NCBI RefSeq assembly: GCF_009758205.1
Contig: NZ_WRXN01000006.1
Span: forward strand, 248,001 to 312,000
DNA length: 64,000 bases
Origin: Chitinophaga tropicalis
GTDB lineage: Bacteria > Bacteroidota > Bacteroidia > Chitinophagales > Chitinophagaceae
Direction: 5' to 3'
The notes beneath the pieces were generated by a model. The model was not told where the DNA came from. It saw nothing but the letters and a program-made list of their open reading frames with translations, and ran no database searches. Both the position numbers and the translations under genes were made by a program. Position 1 is the stretch's first letter, and every line of letters starts with the position of its first letter. Of the stretch, positions 44,266-53,899 are shown one piece after another.

Positions 44266-44315
44266 ATGCCATGCAATTAACATAATTATCAGCATACAAT
44301 TTATTACATACCCAC

Positions 44316-45716
44316 ATGGGCAATTTACGTACAAAAGAACTGAGCAAGCTCGGTTACACGGATGACCGTGCCCGTAGCCTTGTCATCAATATTATTTCAA
44401 AACATTTCAAACATCATACAAAAGAGCAGCTGACAGCTATGCTCACAGCTATCAAAGAACATCCGGAACAATTTATAACAGATACGATTGTCGGAAAGAT
44501 AGCAGAGACATTTGTTGATAAAGAAGAGGAATGTCATCACCAGTCATTCTCATTATTACAGGAAAAAGGACAACTGCATATCTATGGTGGAAAAGAGATA
44601 GAACATTCCGCCAAGCAGCAGATGGAAACAGCCATGTCATTACCTGTAACGGTACAGGGCGCACTTATGCCGGATGCACATACCGGTTACGGCTTGCCGA
44701 TAGGCGGCGTGCTGGCAGCAAACAATGCAGTAATACCTTATGCTGTAGGAGTGGATATCGGTTGCCGTATGGCTTTATCTATTATAGATGAAGGCGAAAG
44801 CTTCCTGAAACGCTACAGCTACCAGGTAAAAATGGCACTGAAAGAATGCACGCATTTCGGCATGGAAGGCGGCCTGGAAATAAAACAGGAACATCCCGTA
44901 CTGGACCATCCTGCATTCCATGCCACAGACCTGCTGAGGCAGCTGCAAAGCAAAGCCGCCCGTCAGCTGGGTAGTTCCGGCAGCGGAAACCATTTCGTGG
45001 AATTAGGGATAATCACATTATCTGAAGATAATTCCCTTGGCTTGCCAGCAAAAGATTACCTGGCACTGTTATCCCATTCCGGTAGCCGCGGACTGGGAGC
45101 CAACATCGCGCAGCATTATACAGCCATTGCAATGGACACCTGCAGACTGCCCCGCGAAGCAAAACAACTGGCCTGGCTGGATATGAATAGCGAAGCAGGG
45201 CAGGAGTACTGGTTGAGCATGACACTGGCTGGCGACTATGCCAAAGCCTGTCATGACAGGATCCATATCAACATGCTGAAACAGCTGGGATTACAAAGAC
45301 TGGTCACTGTAGAGAACCATCACAATTTTGCCTGGAAAGATGAATTGCCGGATGGACGAAATGTGATCATTCACCGGAAAGGCGCTACACCGGCACATAA
45401 AGGTGAGATGGGCATTATTCCCGGTAGTATGACCACTGCCGCCTACCTGGTGTCTGGTAAAGGTGTGGAACACTCTTTATACTCCGCTTCCCACGGCGCA
45501 GGCAGAGCGATGAGCCGCAAACGCGCCAGGGAGAGTATGACAGTTTCCGGTTTAAAGAAAATGCTGGCAACTGCCGGCGTCACTTTAATAGGCGGCAGCG
45601 TGGAAGAAAATCCGCTGGCCTATAAGGACATAGAACAGGTAATAGCTGCACAGCAGGAGCTGGTAGCTGTAGAGGGGCGCTTTATGCCCCGTATTGTAAG
45701 AATGCATAAAGAATAA
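44316..45716 (+). CDS. rtcB: RNA-splicing ligase RtcB
   Basis: GTP- and Mn-dependent ligase joining 2',3'-cyclic phosphate (or 3'-phosphate) and 5'-OH RNA ends. The 466-residue protein has the active-site motifs GVDIGCRMAL, SSGSGNHFVELG, LSHSGSRGLG, ENHHNFAW, HRKGATPAHKGEMGIIPGSM and SASHGAGRAMSRKRA, the last containing the histidine expected to be guanylylated. It is followed after 3 nt by prfH, a pairing known for repair of cleaved 16S rRNA. The start codon lies between CCC and GGG in a weak 3-bp stem. Confidence 0.96.
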   Translation: MGNLRTKELSKLGYTDDRARSLVINIISKHFKHHTKEQLTAMLTAIKEHPEQFITDTIVGKIAETFVDKEEECHHQSFSLLQEKGQLHIYGGKEIEHSAKQQMETAMSLPVTVQGALMPDAHTGYGLPIGGVLAANNAVIPYAVGVDIGCRMALSIIDEGESFLKRYSYQVKMALKECTHFGMEGGLEIKQEHPVLDHPAFHATDLLRQLQSKAARQLGSSGSGNHFVELGIITLSEDNSLGLPAKDYLALLSHSGSRGLGANIAQHYTAIAMDTCRLPREAKQLAWLDMNSEAGQEYWLSMTLAGDYAKACHDRIHINMLKQLGLQRLVTVENHHNFAWKDELPDGRNVIIHRKGATPAHKGEMGIIPGSMTTAAYLVSGKGVEHSLYSASHGAGRAMSRKRARESMTVSGLKKMLATAGVTLIGGSVEENPLAYKDIEQVIAAQQELVAVEGRFMPRIVRMHKE

Positions 45717-45719
45717 CAG

Positions 45720-46334
45720 ATGGACAATTTAATTATACAGGTAACATCCGGCCGCGGACCAGCAGAATGTACCAGGGTAGTAGCCCGGGTAGTGGAACTG
45801 ATGATGAAGGAAGCCAAGGCGGCCGGAATAGAAATTACAGTGCTGGAAAGTAAAAAGGGTGATCTGAAAGGCACCCTGCTTTCCGCCCTGCTGAAAGCAA
45901 AAGGTACCAACCTGGAAAGTTTCATCCGCCAATGGAAAGGAACGGTACAATGGATAGCCGAAAGCCCCTACCGTAAATTCCACAAACGTAAGAACTGGTT
46001 TGTAGGAGTGGAAGTATTCGATATGAAGGAACAGCTGAAGTGGAATCCTAAAGATGTAAAGCTGGAATCCTGCAGGGCCTCCGGTCCCGGCGGACAGCAC
46101 GTAAACAAAGTAGAAACCGCTGTCAGGGGTACACACATTCCTTCCGGTATCCAGGTACTGGCAATGGACAGTCGTTCGCAGCTGCAGAACAAACAGCTTT
46201 GCCTGGAAAGACTGGAAGCAAAATTTATGACCTGGCAGATGGAACAGCTGGTAAAGCAACAGCAGGACCAGTGGCAGGAACATAATGAGCTGGAAAGAGG
46301 AAGGGCGGTGAAAGTGATCTCAGAGAGATTGTAA
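45720..46334 (+). CDS. prfH: Peptide chain release factor homolog PrfH
   Basis: A 204-residue class I release-factor homolog with the catalytic GGQ motif in ASGPGGQHVNKVETAVRGTH, followed by a basic SRSQLQNKQLCLERLEAKF helix. It lacks the codon-recognition domain of RF1/RF2, as PrfH does. Published work on RtcB-PrfH pairs shows that PrfH frees ribosomes whose 16S 3' end has been cut and RtcB re-ligates them. Only 3 nt separate the two genes; the operon ends in a strong terminator. Confidence 0.95.
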   Translation: MDNLIIQVTSGRGPAECTRVVARVVELMMKEAKAAGIEITVLESKKGDLKGTLLSALLKAKGTNLESFIRQWKGTVQWIAESPYRKFHKRKNWFVGVEVFDMKEQLKWNPKDVKLESCRASGPGGQHVNKVETAVRGTHIPSGIQVLAMDSRSQLQNKQLCLERLEAKFMTWQMEQLVKQQQDQWQEHNELERGRAVKVISERL

Positions 46335-46350
46335 TCGTTTGAGTAAATGT

Positions 46351-46398
46351 TATCAGCAGCAAAAACAGGGATACACGGTTTTGCTGCTGATACTTTAT
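46351..46398 (+). terminator. Rho-independent terminator of rtcB-prfH
   Basis: Perfect 14-bp stem (46351-46364 with 46379-46392), 14-nt loop, then a T-rich stretch. Confidence 0.85.
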
Positions 46399-46818
46399 TC
46401 TTATTTCCTGATTAAAAATTTACCTGTTGGTCTTGCTTAAATTAAACGAATGTCATACCTTGTTCTATAGTTAACAATAGAATTTTTAGTGTTTGTTTAA
46501 AAAACCAAGATCTAATTCCATGTTTTTTTCCTAAATATTTAATTTAATGTTAGCACGTATATGAAGACAATCAACTGTAGTTAGCAGAGGGCTTGTGTGT
46601 TTAAGTTTTAGTTCCCGTTTTTGAATCGACCGGATGTAGCATCGTTAGCGGCATTGTTTACGCGTTGCAATGACCGCAAAGAAACTTTAGTCAACAGCAA
46701 GGAATAAACCTAAAACCCTTTTCAGACCCGGATGGGCCATGACTGGCTCGTTTCATCTTTCTGTGCCCTTCGTCCCTGCAGGGAAGAGGACGGACAGGGC
46801 ATTTATTAACTAAAAAAA
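46399..46818. other. Intergenic region upstream of the SusCD locus
   Basis: 420 bp, AT-rich in the first half. It should hold the promoter of the susC-susD genes, but I find no exact TAnnTTTG element; TACCTTGT (46456-46463) and TAGTGTTTG (about 46488-46496) are only near matches. No ORF or strong hairpin. Confidence 0.5.
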
Positions 46819-49800
46819 ATGTATCACGTTATGAAGAGACATGTCTACCGCACAATTGCGTGGTGCTGGCTATTGTTGTTGCTGGCCGACAGCGCATTCG
46901 CACAGACCAGGATTACAGGGAAGGTAACGGACCAGGCGTCCGGAAACCCTTTGCCCGGTGTAACCGTTGCCGTTAAAAATTCTGCCAGGGGAACTGCTAC
47001 AGATCCCAGTGGTAATTTCAGTCTGGCTGCCAAAAAAGGAGAAACCCTTGTATTCTCATTTGTAGGATTCACTCAACAGGAAGTAGTGGTAGGGGACGCT
47101 GCCCAGTTGAATGTAACCCTTAGCGAAAAAGTAGGATCGCTGGATGAAGTGGTAGTAACCGGTTATGCCACTCAGCGTAAAAAAGACCTCACAGGCGCCG
47201 TATCTGTCGTAAATGTAGACCAGATCAGCCGCCAGCCCACAGCACAGGTAAGCAACCAGCTGCAGGGCCAGGTATCAGGTATCACCGTACTGGGCTCCGG
47301 TCAGCCGGGCGAAGAACCACAGGTACGCATCCGTGGTGTGAATACCTTCGGAAATAATACCCCCCTTTACGTTATTGACGGAGTACCCACTCAGAACATC
47401 ATCGACCTTAACCCCTACGACGTAGCCACCATGCAGGTACTGAAAGATGCAGGTTCTGCATCTATCTATGGTGCAAGAGCGGCCAACGGCGTGGTGATCA
47501 TCACCACCAAAAGAGGAAAGTCCGATGGTAAGGTCAGAGTAACATACGATGCCTACTATGGCACCCAACGCCCTAAAGGCGGCAACGTATGGGACATCCT
47601 CAGCTCACAGGAAATGGCCAATCTGAAATGGATGGCCCTGAAAAATACAAACCCCAACGTGGTATATAATGATGCATTGTACGGTAGCGGAGCTACCCCC
47701 GTACTGCCTGATTATATTGCCCCTGGAGGTTTGAAAGAAGGAGATCCTGGTGTAGATCCCGCCAAATATTTTGTAAACCCCAACTATAAAAATCCTTCTG
47801 ACCTGGATGGATTCTACCGCATCACCCGTGCCAATAAAGGCGGTACTGACTGGTTCCATGAAATATTCAAACCAGCCATGATCACCAGCCATAACTTATC
47901 TGTAAGCGGTGGCGGAGATAACGGCAGCTACTACCTGTCCTTCTATTACTTCAATCAGAAAGGCACACTGCTGAACACTTATTTAAAACGTTACTCTATT
48001 CGCTCCAACAGCCACTTCAATGTAGGCAAACATGTACGTATTGGCGAGAATCTGGAGTTTTCCGTAATAGATAACCCACAGATAGATCCGTTGACAGAAG
48101 GAAGCGCCATCGGTATGGCATTCCGTGAACAACCTATTATCCCCGTACGTGACATCAAAGGGAATTTCGCCGGCTCATTCAGCACCAACGGCGCACAGCT
48201 GGGTAATGCCCGCAACCCCGTGGCTGTTCAGGACCGTACCCGCGAAAACAGGGGGCTCGGTAACCGCTTGTTCGGTAACGTATATGCTGAAGCAGACATC
48301 CTGCAACACTTTACTCTCCGTACAAGCTTTGGTGGCGAGGTCTATTCTGCTTCCACTCATAACTTCACTTTCCCTGAATATGAGAACGCAGAGAATGACA
48401 AGGTGAACGCTTATACCGAAGGTTCCAGCAATGGTTACAACTGGACCTGGACCAACACGCTGGCATATTCCCAGAACTTCAACAAAGTACATGACATCAA
48501 AGTACTGGTAGGTACTGAAGCATATGATAACCGTGGCCGTACCCTGACTGGTACTACACAGGGATATTTCATCTTTGACCCCAACTTCACCAGCCTCTCT
48601 ACCGGTACTGGTACTGTTACCAATGGCAGTGGTACTTTTACTGACGGGCTGTTCTCAGTATTCGGCCGGTTGGATTACGGCTTGCTTGACAAATACCTGA
48701 TCGGTGCCGTTATACGCCGTGATGGTTCCAGCCGTTTCGGCGCCAACTACAGGTACGGTTGGTTCCCTGCGGTGAGCGCAGGCTGGCGTATCTCTCAGGA
48801 AAGCTTCCTGAAAGATGTATCCTGGCTCTCTGACTTAAAGATCAGAGGCGGATATGGTATCATGGGTAACCAGCTGAATGTGGAATCTGCCAACGCATTC
48901 ACTCAGTATGGTCTGAACAAAGGCTCTTCCTTCTATGATATTAACGGTACGTCCAATACCCTGGTATCCGGTTTCATGAAGACACATATCGGTAACCCGG
49001 ACGCTAAATGGGAAAGCAATATCAACTCCAACATCGGTATCGATGCAACGCTTTTCAGAGGTAAACTGGAAGTAAGCGCAGACTATTACAAGAAGAAAGT
49101 AAAAGATCTGCTGTATAAGCCTGAAATTTCAGGAACCGCCGGCCGTACTGATCCGCCTACAGTTAACATCGCAGAAATGCAGAACCAGGGTATTGATATC
49201 TCTGTTACCGCTACCGGTGTACACCTCACAAAAGACCTGGTGCTGAAGGCTAACGCTACGTTGACCACTTACAAGAACGAGATAGTAAGCATCTCTCAGG
49301 ATGCGCCTTACTTTGACCAGGAAGCCCGCCGTTTCAATGGTAACTTCATTATCCGCAATGCTGTTGGCCATCCTATCTCCAGCTTCTACGGGTATAAAGT
49401 GGCCGGCTTCTGGAATAGCGCCCAGGAGATCACTGCCGCTAATGAAGAAGCACAGAAAGCTACAAACAACCCCAATGCTATCTATCAGACAGGTCTTGCT
49501 GTAGGCCGCTTCCGTTATCAGGATACCAACAAAGACGGACAGATCACTGAGGCTGACCGTACCTTCATCGGTAACCCAAATCCTGACTTCAGCTATGGCC
49601 TGAACCTGGAACTAACCTATAGGAACTTCGATTTCACAGTGTTCTTCTATGGTGTAAAAGGTAATGAGATCTGGAACCAGGTACGTTGGTGGACAGACTT
49701 CTATCCTTCCTTTGCCGGCGCCAAGAGCAAAACAGCACTGTACGATTCCTGGAGGCCTGACCACACCAATGCCAAAGCGCCTATACAGGAAAATGAAGGT

Positions 49801-50082
49801 TCTTTCAGCACCAACACAGTGCCTAACTCTTTCCTGGTTGAGAACGGATCTTATCTGCGCGCCAAGAATATGATGCTGGGTTACACATTGCCTTCATCTG
49901 TATTAAAACGCGCCGGTATAGAACGCTTCCGTATTTATGTACAGGCAGCGAACCTGTTCACTATCACCAAATACACCGGTATTGATCCTGAGATCACAGG
50001 CGGTACCACCAACTTTGGTATTGACGAAGGTGCTTACCCGAACCAACGCCAGTTCCTGGTTGGTGTGAATGTTGGGTTCTAA
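46819..50082 (+). CDS. SusC/RagA family TonB-linked outer membrane protein
   Basis: A complete receptor of 1087 residues. Signal peptide (ends SAFAQT), carboxypeptidase-regulatory-like domain (about 30-115: GKVTDQASGNPLPGVTVAVK), TonB-box/plug (DEVVVTGYATQRKKDLTGAVS, then VRIRGVNTFGNNTPLYVIDG) and a 22-strand barrel ending LVGVNVGF with C-terminal Phe. Unlike the receptor at 1-1854 it has no STN domain, so it is not coupled to a FecR. An internal ATG at 46831 (MKRHVYR) gives a more compact signal peptide and may be the true start. SusD partner follows. Confidence 0.97.
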   Translation: MYHVMKRHVYRTIAWCWLLLLLADSAFAQTRITGKVTDQASGNPLPGVTVAVKNSARGTATDPSGNFSLAAKKGETLVFSFVGFTQQEVVVGDAAQLNVTLSEKVGSLDEVVVTGYATQRKKDLTGAVSVVNVDQISRQPTAQVSNQLQGQVSGITVLGSGQPGEEPQVRIRGVNTFGNNTPLYVIDGVPTQNIIDLNPYDVATMQVLKDAGSASIYGARAANGVVIITTKRGKSDGKVRVTYDAYYGTQRPKGGNVWDILSSQEMANLKWMALKNTNPNVVYNDALYGSGATPVLPDYIAPGGLKEGDPGVDPAKYFVNPNYKNPSDLDGFYRITRANKGGTDWFHEIFKPAMITSHNLSVSGGGDNGSYYLSFYYFNQKGTLLNTYLKRYSIRSNSHFNVGKHVRIGENLEFSVIDNPQIDPLTEGSAIGMAFREQPIIPVRDIKGNFAGSFSTNGAQLGNARNPVAVQDRTRENRGLGNRLFGNVYAEADILQHFTLRTSFGGEVYSASTHNFTFPEYENAENDKVNAYTEGSSNGYNWTWTNTLAYSQNFNKVHDIKVLVGTEAYDNRGRTLTGTTQGYFIFDPNFTSLSTGTGTVTNGSGTFTDGLFSVFGRLDYGLLDKYLIGAVIRRDGSSRFGANYRYGWFPAVSAGWRISQESFLKDVSWLSDLKIRGGYGIMGNQLNVESANAFTQYGLNKGSSFYDINGTSNTLVSGFMKTHIGNPDAKWESNINSNIGIDATLFRGKLEVSADYYKKKVKDLLYKPEISGTAGRTDPPTVNIAEMQNQGIDISVTATGVHLTKDLVLKANATLTTYKNEIVSISQDAPYFDQEARRFNGNFIIRNAVGHPISSFYGYKVAGFWNSAQEITAANEEAQKATNNPNAIYQTGLAVGRFRYQDTNKDGQITEADRTFIGNPNPDFSYGLNLELTYRNFDFTVFFYGVKGNEIWNQVRWWTDFYPSFAGAKSKTALYDSWRPDHTNAKAPIQENEGSFSTNTVPNSFLVENGSYLRAKNMMLGYTLPSSVLKRAGIERFRIYVQAANLFTITKYTGIDPEITGGTTNFGIDEGAYPNQRQFLVGVNVGF

Positions 50083-50143
50083 TCTTCTTACTAACGTAAA
50101 TGGTTATGTTAAGAATTTCAGAGATCATCAAAATCTATCTAAA

Positions 50144-51940
50144 ATGAAACGGAATATCATACAGTCAAAATATATATTGTTTATTGCGGTAATAGCCATG
50201 GGCCTGTTACTCGACTCCTGCAGCAAGAGCTTCCTGGAGCGCGATCCGCGGGGAGCACTGAAGGAAAGTGATGTTGCCAGTAAAGATGGTATTGCTCAGC
50301 TGCTGATAGGTGCATATGCTGCACTGGACGGTCAGCAGGATGGGAATGCCGTTATCGGTGGTGGTAACCCCTGGGAAGCTGCTCCCAGCAACTGGATCTA
50401 TGGTAGCGTTGCTGCCGGCGATGCACATAAAGGTAGCGATGCAACTGACCAGCCACCTATCAGCCTGATAGCAACGGGTCAGTTTGATGCCAGCAATGGT
50501 TTCTTCAACACAAAATGGAAGGTATTGTTTGATGGTGTTGTACGCACAAACGTGATACTTTCCCTGTTACCTGAAGTAACAGATATGTCTGAAGCAGATA
50601 AAACAGCCGTAACTGCTCAGGCGCGTTTCCTGCGTGGTCACTATTATTTCGAGCTCAGGAAGATATTTAAGAAAGTGCCCTGGGTGGACGAGACCATGAT
50701 CAAGGATTACAAACAGCCTAACAATGCCGATATATGGCCTAAAATAGAAGCTGATTTCAAATACGCATATGATAACCTTCCTGCAAAACAGGATCAGGTA
50801 GGACGTGCTAATAAATGGGCCGCTGCCTCTTACCTGGCCAAAACATATGTTTTCCAGAAGAAATATGCAGATGCTAAGCCGCTGTTCGATCTTATCACTA
50901 CTCAGGGAAGTACTTCCAATGGCCTGACCTATGCGTTGACGCCCCGCTTTGAAGATAACTTCGACTCTGAGAAGAAGAACAATTCTGAGTCTGTATTTGC
51001 CATCCAGATGACGGCTAACAACGGTACAGGGCAGATAGCTAATTCCAATGCCGGTGAAATGCTGAACTTCCCCTACAACAGTCCTTTCGGCTGCTGCGGA
51101 TTCTATCAGCCTACACAGGAACTGGTAAACTCTTATCGTACCAATGGCCAGGGCCTGCCTTACCTGGATGATTACAATGATCATGCAGTAAAGAGCGATA
51201 TGGGCATACTGTCTACCTCTCCTTTCACGCCCGATGCCGGTACGCTGGACCCAAGACTGGACTGGACAGTTGGTCGCCGGGGAATACCATACCTGGACTG
51301 GGGAAATCATCCCGGCCGTTCATGGGTGCGTGATCAGACTTATGCCGGTCCTTATGCTCCCAAGAAGAATGTTTACTGGCAGTATAACCAGGATAAATAC
51401 AAAGATCCTAATACATGGGCGCCTGGTTCCGCTATCAATATTGTGCTGATCCGTTATTCTGATGTACTGCTGCAGGCAGCAGAAACAGAAGCAGAATTAG
51501 GTAACTATGACGCTGCACAGGTGTATGTGAATATGGTCAGGACAAGAGCCGCCAATCCGCAGACACAGGTGTACAAGTACATCGACGACAGCAAACCAAT
51601 GGGAGGTTTCTCTAATACTCCTGCAGCTAATTATCTCGTATCTCCATATCCGGCAGGAGCCTTTGCAGGTGGTGGTAAAGCCTATGCGTTAAAAGCAATT
51701 TATTTTGAGCGTAAACTGGAACTGGCAATGGAAGGTCAGCGTTATTTTGACCTCGTTCGCTGGGGTACAGCTCAGACAGAACTGACCAAATACTTTACCT
51801 ATGAGTCCAAAATCACTACAGATCTTGGAGGGGCGAAGTTTGTACCGGTTCGTAATGACTACTATCCTGTTCCTCAGCGTCAGATTGACCTGAGCTTCAA
51901 GGATGGCGCACTGACGCTTGAGCAGAATGAAGGCTATTAA
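50144..51940 (+). CDS. RagB/SusD family nutrient-uptake lipoprotein
   Basis: A 598-residue surface lipoprotein with lipobox Cys26 (LLLDSC), partner of the preceding SusC. TPR-like helices (TAVTAQARFLRGHYYFELRK, WAAASYLAKTYVFQKKYADA) and the C-terminal SusD signature ALKAIYFERKLELAMEGQRY are evident. ATG 50144 is chosen over an in-frame upstream start that overlaps susC, because it gives a proper lipoprotein signal. The gene is 61 nt downstream of susC. No glycoside hydrolase is linked, so the substrate cannot be predicted. Confidence 0.96.
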   Translation: MKRNIIQSKYILFIAVIAMGLLLDSCSKSFLERDPRGALKESDVASKDGIAQLLIGAYAALDGQQDGNAVIGGGNPWEAAPSNWIYGSVAAGDAHKGSDATDQPPISLIATGQFDASNGFFNTKWKVLFDGVVRTNVILSLLPEVTDMSEADKTAVTAQARFLRGHYYFELRKIFKKVPWVDETMIKDYKQPNNADIWPKIEADFKYAYDNLPAKQDQVGRANKWAAASYLAKTYVFQKKYADAKPLFDLITTQGSTSNGLTYALTPRFEDNFDSEKKNNSESVFAIQMTANNGTGQIANSNAGEMLNFPYNSPFGCCGFYQPTQELVNSYRTNGQGLPYLDDYNDHAVKSDMGILSTSPFTPDAGTLDPRLDWTVGRRGIPYLDWGNHPGRSWVRDQTYAGPYAPKKNVYWQYNQDKYKDPNTWAPGSAINIVLIRYSDVLLQAAETEAELGNYDAAQVYVNMVRTRAANPQTQVYKYIDDSKPMGGFSNTPAANYLVSPYPAGAFAGGGKAYALKAIYFERKLELAMEGQRYFDLVRWGTAQTELTKYFTYESKITTDLGGAKFVPVRNDYYPVPQRQIDLSFKDGALTLEQNEGY

Positions 51941-51967
51941 GAGAGTCTATTTTTAACGAAGAGGAAA

Positions 51968-52006
51968 AGGAAGGGTTCCGGCCATGCTGGGACCTTTCCT
52001 GTTTTT
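51968..52006 (+). terminator. Rho-independent terminator of susD
   Basis: Twelve-bp stem with two G-T pairs (51968-51979 with 51989-52000), 9-nt loop, then GTTTTT. Confidence 0.8.
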
Positions 52007-52009
52007 AAG

Positions 52010-52017
52010 TATATTTG
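52010..52017 (+). promoter_or_regulatory. Bacteroidota -7 element, cytochrome/VCBS gene
   Basis: TATATTTG directly after the susD terminator and 42 nt before the GTG start at 52060. It indicates that this gene has its own promoter. The -33 partner is not evident. Confidence 0.5.
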
Positions 52018-52059
52018 AGAATAGCTGAATGTCAATCAACCAAATTCCACTTTAGTATT

Positions 52060-53535
52060 GTGAAGACACTATTTCCCCTGATCTTACTCATGCTGTCAGC
52101 ATGCACCACTCGCACCACCACAGAAACAGAAAGAGGAGAAGCCCTCGCAGAACGTTACTGCGGCAGCTGCCACCTGCCTGTTTCACCGGCATTACTGGAT
52201 AAAAAGACATGGACAGAACATGTGCTGCCCGCTATGGGAGAAAAACTGGGGATTGGCGTCTGGCAGGGAACAGAATACTTTGAAAAGAAAGGGGCCACTA
52301 TCAGCTTTAAAGACTGGAAAACCATAGTAGCCTATTATAAAACCCTGGCGCCAGACAGCCTGCAGGCTGCAAAAGCAGATCCCTTACAGGAAGGTCCGGC
52401 ATTATTCAGCATAAGAAAACCACAATGGAAGGATACTACGCACACCGCCTCCACTACAATGGTAGCAGTCAATCCTTTTAACGGCAGTATCTTCTCATCT
52501 GGAGAGAACGGCGAACTATCACGCTGGGACAGCACTCTGGCGCCCCATGAAGTAATGGCGTTACAATCTCCCGCAGTAGATATTTCCTGGCGTAGCGCAG
52601 ATACGGCACTGCTGACCTGCATAGGTAATTTACGGGCAATAGATGCGCCACAGGGCACGCTATGGGAAATATACTCCCATGCCCCTGCCGCAGAACAGGT
52701 AAAAACAATAGGCCTGGGACTACCCCGCCCGGTCCAAAGCCTCCCTGCAGATTTTAACAGGGACGGACTGACAGACTACCTCGTTTGCGGCTTCGGACAT
52801 GACTATGGAGGCCTGTATGTCCTCCGGCAAACAACAGAGAACGATTACCAGAAACGCCCTGTATGGGAAGTACCAGGTGCCATCCACGCCATTGTAAACG
52901 ATTTTGACGGCGACGGCTGGCCGGATATCATGGCATTGTTTGCCTACGGAGATGAAGGTATCTGGCTGTTTCAGAACGACAAAAAAGGAGGGTTCAAACA
53001 GCGTAACCTGCTGAAGTTCCCGCCCGTATACGGCTCTACCAGCTTTCAGGTCACCGATCTCAATAAAGATGGAAAACCGGATATTATCTATACCTCCGGC
53101 GATAACGGCGACTATTCCATGGAACTGAAACCCTTCCACGGCGTATATATCTACCTCAACAAAGGAGACTTTAAATATGAACAGGCCTGGTTTTACCCGA
53201 TCAACGGCTGCACAAAAGCCATTGCGGCAGATTTCGACCAGGACGGGGACCAGGACATTGCCACTATCGCTTTCTTTGCAGACCATAAACACCACCCTGC
53301 AGAGCGTTTCATCCTCTTTGATCAAACAGGCACAATGCAGTTTAAACCTTGTGTATTCCCGGAAATAACGGCATTGGGAAGATGGATCTGTATGGACGCA
53401 GGAGATGTTGACAGGGACGGAGACATTGATATTGTGCTGGGAAACTACTCAAAAGGGTTTATGATACAAGAAGATTTTCACCCCGACTGGAATATTAACA
53501 CACCCCTTATTCTGCTTCAAAATAAAACAAAATGA
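52060..53535 (+). CDS. Cytochrome c / VCBS-repeat (FG-GAP) lipoprotein
   Basis: A 491-residue lipoprotein. With the GTG start at 52060 the signal peptide reads MKTLFPLILLMLSAC with lipobox Cys15; the upstream TTG at 52015 would put ~15 extra polar residues in front and is less likely. A short haem domain (about 25-105) holds YCGSCH. The remainder is a beta-propeller with at least five calcium-binding VCBS/FG-GAP motifs (DFNRDGLTDYL, DFDGDGWPDIM, DLNKDGKPDII, DFDQDGDQDIA, DVDRDGDIDIV). It follows susCD but is transcribed separately. Function unknown. Confidence 0.88.
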   Translation: MKTLFPLILLMLSACTTRTTTETERGEALAERYCGSCHLPVSPALLDKKTWTEHVLPAMGEKLGIGVWQGTEYFEKKGATISFKDWKTIVAYYKTLAPDSLQAAKADPLQEGPALFSIRKPQWKDTTHTASTTMVAVNPFNGSIFSSGENGELSRWDSTLAPHEVMALQSPAVDISWRSADTALLTCIGNLRAIDAPQGTLWEIYSHAPAAEQVKTIGLGLPRPVQSLPADFNRDGLTDYLVCGFGHDYGGLYVLRQTTENDYQKRPVWEVPGAIHAIVNDFDGDGWPDIMALFAYGDEGIWLFQNDKKGGFKQRNLLKFPPVYGSTSFQVTDLNKDGKPDIIYTSGDNGDYSMELKPFHGVYIYLNKGDFKYEQAWFYPINGCTKAIAADFDQDGDQDIATIAFFADHKHHPAERFILFDQTGTMQFKPCVFPEITALGRWICMDAGDVDRDGDIDIVLGNYSKGFMIQEDFHPDWNINTPLILLQNKTK

Positions 53536-53755
53536 ATGAGTTACAGCTACTCTGTTTAAAAATAGCAAGCCGGTAGATGATGATTTTTCGCAATCAATTG
53601 CAGTTGTAACAAATAAAATACTTATATTGCATAAGAACTTCAGGTAAAAATCTAAATCGATGCTACAACTCCAGGTGGCATTATTATTTTTTCCGGGTTA
53701 TATATTAGAAATTTTCAGGCAATACTCTTTGCAGGATATTGTTTTTTAAGATACT

Positions 53756-53839
53756 CCTGATTGAACTAATCAGGTTTTAGAATGGCGGAAGGAGAGGCAC
53801 AGCGTGCCTCTCTTTTATTTTACACACCTTCCGTCATTC
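53756..53839. terminator. Two hairpins between the VCBS gene and the ebo cluster
   Basis: First hairpin 53756-53774 (7-bp stem) followed by TTTT. Then a nested structure: outer 13-bp stem with one mismatch (53780-53792 with 53827-53839) enclosing a perfect 9-bp stem (53792-53800 with 53804-53812) followed by TTTTATTTTA. The rest of the 364-bp gap (53536-53899) shows no gene. Confidence 0.65.
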
Positions 53840-53899
53840 TTTAGCTGGAATTATTAGTATATTCTTTTAATTTTAGCGCTGTATAAATCAACCTGTGCG

